DNA of 64,000 bases from an uncultured Candidatus Saccharibacteria bacterium (GTDB lineage: Bacteria; Patescibacteriota; Saccharimonadia; Saccharimonadales; Saccharimonadaceae). The position numbers and the translations under genes are program-made. The notes under the pieces were generated by a model. The model worked only from the letters and a program-made list of their open reading frames with translations, searched no databases and had not been told where the DNA came from. The DNA is taken from positions 4,026-68,025 of the forward strand of contig CAQOWG010000006.1 in NCBI GenBank assembly GCA_948851665.1, read 5' to 3'. Each line of letters begins with the position of its first letter. The first letter of the stretch is position 1. Shown piece by piece: positions 61,401-64,000 of this stretch.

Positions 61401-62108
61401 TCCGCCACCTGTACATGTAAGACCAGTGGCGGCTTCCAGGATAAGATTGTGATTTTTGAAAGATATCTTCAAATCATTCCAAAAATTTCCTGAGTCTCGT
61501 TCGTAGTGTAATAACCCATCATCCCCCCTGGTTACAGTTATACCGACCGTTGAAGACTCTCCCTCTATTGGATAGCAGTTAGTCGTAACCGAATATGTGC
61601 AGCTTTCGCCGGTACGATGAGCTTTTATTGAAAAGCGTCCACCACCATCTTCTGTCTCTTCTCCTACATAACTGAGCGAGGTAAGCAACTTATCGATACT
61701 ACTTAGGCTAGAATTATTCCATTTAATACCAGCAAGGTTCGACATGCCACCGTATGACAAAAGGCTAGTCATCCCGTTATAGCCTTTTTTATACCCGAGC
61801 ACGCGCGTACATGGGACGCTGCTACCGGAAGTCGTGCCTCCAAAGCCGTACGACGGAGTCAAGACCTGGTTTGTTTGATAGCTAGTGACCGTTTGTAGAA
61901 CGTCGGTTTTTTTGACGTTGCCGTTGCTGTCTTTCATTTCAACCGGAGAGTGTAGAAGTTTATTATCTACAATACACTCATACGCATTAATCCTCGTCCA
62001 TTTTTTGAGAATATCAGCACTGGCGGCTTGGACCTTTCCGGAAGTGGCAACTAGCGAACAAAAAACGGATAAAAGAGTCGCAATTAATAGGATTTTACCT
62101 TTTTTCAT
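58497..62108 (-). CDS. VirB6/TrbL-like polytopic membrane protein
   Basis: 1203 residues. Signal-like N-terminus (ILLIATLLSVFCSLVATS), an extracellular ~450 residues with several Cys, then about 6-8 membrane helices (FIIIFLVVILSQITGF, LIAVALLTNLSFIICQLAVDL, LLLAIIGALAGVFMFFLSLAV, IIILVVLCPVAIVCYAL, LLSVVPFFFIPTLV), then a basic cytosolic ~450 residues (RGMGGRLTGAIRGSEGFRSRQRELAAQR). This resembles VirB6/TrbL-type proteins common in CPR genomes. Directly follows the 395-codon partner (TAA-ATG). Confidence 0.65.
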   Translation of the reverse strand: MKKGKILLIATLLSVFCSLVATSGKVQAASADILKKWTRINAYECIVDNKLLHSPVEMKDSNGNVKKTDVLQTVTSYQTNQVLTPSYGFGGTTSGSSVPCTRVLGYKKGYNGMTSLLSYGGMSNLAGIKWNNSSLSSIDKLLTSLSYVGEETEDGGGRFSIKAHRTGESCTYSVTTNCYPIEGESSTVGITVTRGDDGLLHYERDSGNFWNDLKISFKNHNLILEAATGLTCTGGGKLEIPLQNDLNKMYADLEKSLTNTTWTVTCSSTSGGVIPVTNTSTTNYTFGVADKVVDSGKISQYILKDSSITVADSVNRKLTGASNRNLTSTEQYELYDFYLNEAIKASGASANLKTCNPTSKDNLEPVKLLDASDNKFKTCYVNFNQKKPEDIKVNAPNGNYTKIIEISMRDVIDRLNNLDTSSIDISAITGVDPSDDPYKPLPGTGDNNGDDETTVSQCIDSAGPLGWIICPVLDIASEATMSLYSYIENNFLWIGSDVMGAGTDTHGAWKQFRDYANIAFIIIFLVVILSQITGFGISNYGIKKILPRLIAVALLTNLSFIICQLAVDLSDIVGSGLNTALSSLGGVSDAKDATYGVNSVLDSTRFALFGTGTAVIALGTVTWRIWLLPLLLAIIGALAGVFMFFLSLAVREAGIIILVVLCPVAIVCYALPNTKKLFDKWFRLFTSLLMVYPICGLLMGGGQFATQILVGLGDPGNQKFMFTLTAMLLSVVPFFFIPTLVRTSLNAIGQLGARLSNFGRGMGGRLTGAIRGSEGFRSRQRELAAQRDERTVRNLDRWSRVRKAVGLNAYSKSGQRKRSLAYARADKVRREDLIGESYNGRKLLSRDQARKAQLMGNLATKDFEERVSGAKALFRDDPRMATEAAIVAEHDKLLEEYGNDPNNIQLQSQLRALEEMAMEKGAPGQDLLQQSFARYATNHKGSWNANKGQAISKLSAGLATRYGKELNGTDKGFNVAMNDFANGDFSKLSSFRRTADGYRSAYDAKLAGFTAAGMNKATPGALQRGYAALQAGEIGADNARTLVGNATQALNDELIANDLKAAEKGFVQGIASYGASMPGHSSVITGLGQGSLENLARFVDGTNDTNALMQLGQNIQDAAGSSHLYGEGETRRIKMIINKINSKAGTSYTFDPASMQIDQGNQGGQGGSNNQSDQQDVPEMFRVSDAERAQLESDAARNGRRIR

Positions 62109-63173
62109 TTATGATGTGCTCCCTTCAATGGCAAACTCATTTGGATAAAACGCATAGTAGATGTCCTCTAAGTCTGCGATTGCCTCTTTGCGTAGCTCGG
62201 TCTCTAAATTATCAGCAGAAACCTTCAACCTATGAGCTTCACCCTCTACTGCCACAAACCGAGGATTAGCACAACTAGTATTTAGTACGCCATCAGTGAT
62301 ACAGCCGTCTTGGTCGGCTTGAGCAATCGCGTCCAAATATAACTCCATTTGCCGCTTTCTAGCTTTAAGCAAAGACTTGATGGTTTCGTTTTCTGACCCA
62401 CTTTTAAATATAGTTTCCAACATGCTACGCACGGATTCTTCACCTTCTTTGAGATACAGGTTGATAATTTGATTAAGATTCAAATAACTGCCTTTAGCCG
62501 CTTCGTAAAAATAATCAGGGAGAGCATTGCGAGAATATTCTTCTGTAGTATCGATTACTTCCTCGGCGCCATCGTCCGGCGGGAAAAAGGTCCGACTAAA
62601 CTCACTATATATCGTGTTTAGGTCATTGAAATATGACTTGGTAGCCTCGATGTCGTTTCCTAGTTTAATTTTTTCAGCAAACATAGCTTCTGGAGACAAG
62701 AACGTATAGTCATTAGCTAGGAAATCTATAAGCTCTGGCTTATTATCTGAATCGTTACCGCTCAGTAGGAAGTTAACGTAACGATTGAAAAAGTGCTTTG
62801 ATTCTTCAGTAACGCCGTAGGCAACTTTTTCTTTGGGGGTAAGTATTTTTGACCCACTCATAAAAGACCATGCCCCTACCCCAATCGCCACCATCACCGC
62901 CGCTCCTAACGCAACCAGTGGCCACTTCTTTTTCTTTGTGGTGTTGCCTAACTTAAGGTCACCCGTAACTGTAGACGCGGTGCGAATAGCTGGAGAGATT
63001 GAACTCATCGGGACCTGTTGGGTGACTTGAGGGGCTTCTGGAAGATTTTTGGTCTCAATACGCGTATCGCTGCCACTAAAAATACCGCCCTCAGTCGAGG
63101 TCTTGGAAACCGTGGGCTCTGGAGTGGTATTTGACTGGCCCGATGTGTCTATGTTATCCTCACGACCATCCAT
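62109..63173 (-). CDS. Single-pass membrane protein upstream of the VirB6-like gene
   Basis: 354 residues from ATG 63173: a disordered Ser/Thr-rich cytosolic part, KKKKWPLVALGAAVMVAIGVGAWSFM as the membrane helix, then a helical extracellular domain with one Cys pair (DGCITDGVLNTSCANP). TATAAT is ~10 nt upstream, so the leader is very short. Coupled with the VirB6-like gene; likely part of the same envelope machine (inference). Confidence 0.6.
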   Translation of the reverse strand: MDGREDNIDTSGQSNTTPEPTVSKTSTEGGIFSGSDTRIETKNLPEAPQVTQQVPMSSISPAIRTASTVTGDLKLGNTTKKKKWPLVALGAAVMVAIGVGAWSFMSGSKILTPKEKVAYGVTEESKHFFNRYVNFLLSGNDSDNKPELIDFLANDYTFLSPEAMFAEKIKLGNDIEATKSYFNDLNTIYSEFSRTFFPPDDGAEEVIDTTEEYSRNALPDYFYEAAKGSYLNLNQIINLYLKEGEESVRSMLETIFKSGSENETIKSLLKARKRQMELYLDAIAQADQDGCITDGVLNTSCANPRFVAVEGEAHRLKVSADNLETELRKEAIADLEDIYYAFYPNEFAIEGSTS

Positions 63174-63310
63174 ATTATTCTTCATTATACCATAACTATT
63201 TTGGGAATGATAAAAATGAGTTACCATATGTGGTGCATACGGGTTACTATCGCGAAGAAGGCGGAGTGATCTATCTTCCGCTATACATGGTGCCATTATT
63301 ATAGTTTAGC

Positions 63311-63341
63311 GAAACCGGACCAGCCGCGCCGATCCGGTTTC
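63311..63341. promoter_or_regulatory. 9-bp inverted repeat between the DGR-like locus and the membrane operon
   Basis: gaaaccgga and tccggtttc around a 13-bp G/C-rich loop. A weak terminator or structured RNA end; T tract short. Confidence 0.4.
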
Positions 63342-63430
63342 TTCCCTGCGCGCATATCTTCAATATGCGACGCACCCCATTAAGATGAATTGCAGGGCAT
63401 TCCTCATAGAGGTGCTGGAAGGCGAAACTA

Positions 63431-63715
63431 CTACCGCGCTACGCAGCGCAGAGCAAAGCCGTTGCCACGCCAATTGTTATTCTGGGCGTTGACGTTGCCG
63501 GTATTCGTATCCAGGTTGCGCCCGTTGGTAGCGGAACCAGCCGTATCAGACCACCAGTTGCCATTCGTCGTACGCGAGGCGAGGTTGCCGTAGGAACGGT
63601 TGTAGTTGCCAGTACGCAGGAACTGGACGGAAAAACTGGAACTACTCCAAGCGGCCATCGCACAACTTATAGAAAAACTACTATAGAGCGAACCTGTGGG
63701 AAAACGCGAGAACAT
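63431..63715 (-). other. Candidate DGR template repeat / target-like open frame
   Basis: The minus strand encodes a C-type-lectin-like variable-domain tail (FLRTGNYNRSYGNLASRT ... NGNWWSDTAGSATNGRNLD ... NGFALRCVAR). It is unusually Asn-rich: about a dozen AAC/AAT codons at positions that vary in DGR targets, as expected of an unmutated template repeat. TATAAT at 63733-63738 (minus) could drive a template RNA. The ATG at 63715 follows GGGAG with no spacing, so translation is doubtful. No reverse transcriptase is in the window. Confidence 0.65.
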
Positions 63716-63749
63716 CTCCCAGTACGCAGGCAATTATAGGGACCCTTAT

Positions 63750-63782
63750 GCTGCCTAGTACACACAGCCCGGCAGCTTTTTT
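63750..63782 (+). terminator. Rho-independent terminator (plus strand)
   Basis: gctgcc (63750-63755) with ggcagc (63771-63776), followed by TTTTTT. No plus-strand gene is seen before it, so it may end an antisense or non-coding RNA. Confidence 0.55.
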
Positions 63783-63908
63783 ACTTGTAAAAAGTGTGTC
63801 CCCCACCTCAAAAACTAACCTAAAGCTGAATCTGCAAAGCACCTTACGGTATCAGATTTAGCTGGTGATGCCCCAAATAATTATACCATGGTTGATATTG
63901 GTTCTGCT

Positions 63909-64000
63909 TTACGCAAAATGGCCTGGGGTTATGCTGGAGATGTTCACGCAGCGCAGAGCAAAGCCGGCGCCACGGGAAGTGTTAATCTGGGCGTAGACAT
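63909..64000 (-). CDS. 3' end of a DGR target-like protein (variable region), partial
   Basis: The last 30 codons of a minus-strand gene that begins beyond the window. They read ...VYAQINTSRGAGFALRCV, then NISSITPGHFA and TAA. Positions 63946-64000 align with 63441-63495 at 47 of 55 bases: the first 21 bases (nearest the gene end) are identical and the mismatches lie further 5'. The protein tail is the ligand-binding lectin fold used by diversity-generating retroelements. Confidence 0.65.
   Translation of the reverse strand, partial: VYAQINTSRGAGFALRCVNISSITPGHFA

Noticed and set aside
63750..63782. Terminator as the end of the DGR template RNA
   Set aside because: The T tract is on the plus strand, while the template-like frame and its TATAAT read on the minus strand.
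1..64000. CRISPR array
   Set aside because: No regularly spaced direct repeats were seen on reading through. The only multi-copy short sequences are operator-like palindromes and leader repeats.
1..64000. Code 25 (TGA as Gly), as in Gracilibacteria/Absconditabacteria
   Set aside because: TGA ends many well-bounded genes (ATGA junctions at murB/folD, gpmI/aguA, the PIN pair), so it is a stop here.

Overview
The window looks like a chromosome segment of a Candidatus Saccharibacteria (TM7) or closely related Patescibacteria/CPR bacterium. The reasons are small compact operons with ATGA or TAATG junctions, a type IV pilus operon, VirB6-like membrane proteins, a folate ECF transporter and an agmatine fermentation operon. 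TGA acts as a stop throughout, so code 11 fits and the CPR lineages with code 25 do not. Taxonomy is inferred from gene content alone.

Left end (1-2349): a partial tRNA-Arg, a deoxyribosyltransferase-like protein, a NUDIX hydrolase, a DHH phosphoesterase and an intact tRNA-Arg(CCG).

Mobile element (about 2344-16711): an A/T-rich element sits in the 3' end of tRNA-Arg(CCG), bounded by 18-bp direct repeats. Its minus-strand side carries a large serine recombinase, a free-standing recombinase-domain protein, a CHC2/TOPRIM primase-helicase, a 55-aa protein and an unknown 361-aa protein. Its plus-strand side carries a two-gene restriction-modification-like defence module (GIY-YIG + helicase + methylase, then a methylase partner). 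A promoter and a leader with several mutually exclusive inverted repeats precede that module. A terminase-small-subunit-like HTH protein, a CdiA-CT-like nuclease and a PIN/pseudo-ImmA pair complete the cargo.

Host region 16732-30777: GH25 lysozyme; a resident helicase-methylase module related to the one in the element; thioredoxin/rhodanese-like anchored proteins; a folT-ecfA-ecfT transporter behind a predicted tetrahydrofolate riboswitch; tRNA-Lys; murB-folD; a DUF362 protein; a transglutaminase-like protein; TfoX-N; lepA.

Host region 30795-48488: tilS, an S66 peptidase, galU, an HTH-MurA fusion, then a 434-bp gap with three phased DnaA-box-like sequences and three copies of a 17-bp palindrome before recA-recX. 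Next come an agmatine operon (ptcA-permease-aguA-gpmI-PRC barrel), ruvB, a divergent NUDIX protein, thyA, a three-domain nucleotidyltransferase/deaminase/HIT protein and rubrerythrin.

Right end 48489-64000: a type IV pilus operon whose promoter carries the same 17-bp palindrome as recA; a DivIC-like protein; tRNA(CAU); a possibly acquired lipoprotein pair; a VirB6-like pair; and a probable diversity-generating retroelement, with an Asn-rich template-like copy at 63431-63715 and the end of a variable target gene running off the window.

Two themes recur. Many genes have a TATAAT-like box only 6-7 nt before the ATG, suggesting leaderless mRNAs. Folate/dTMP supply is well represented (folT, folD, thyA, a deaminase).
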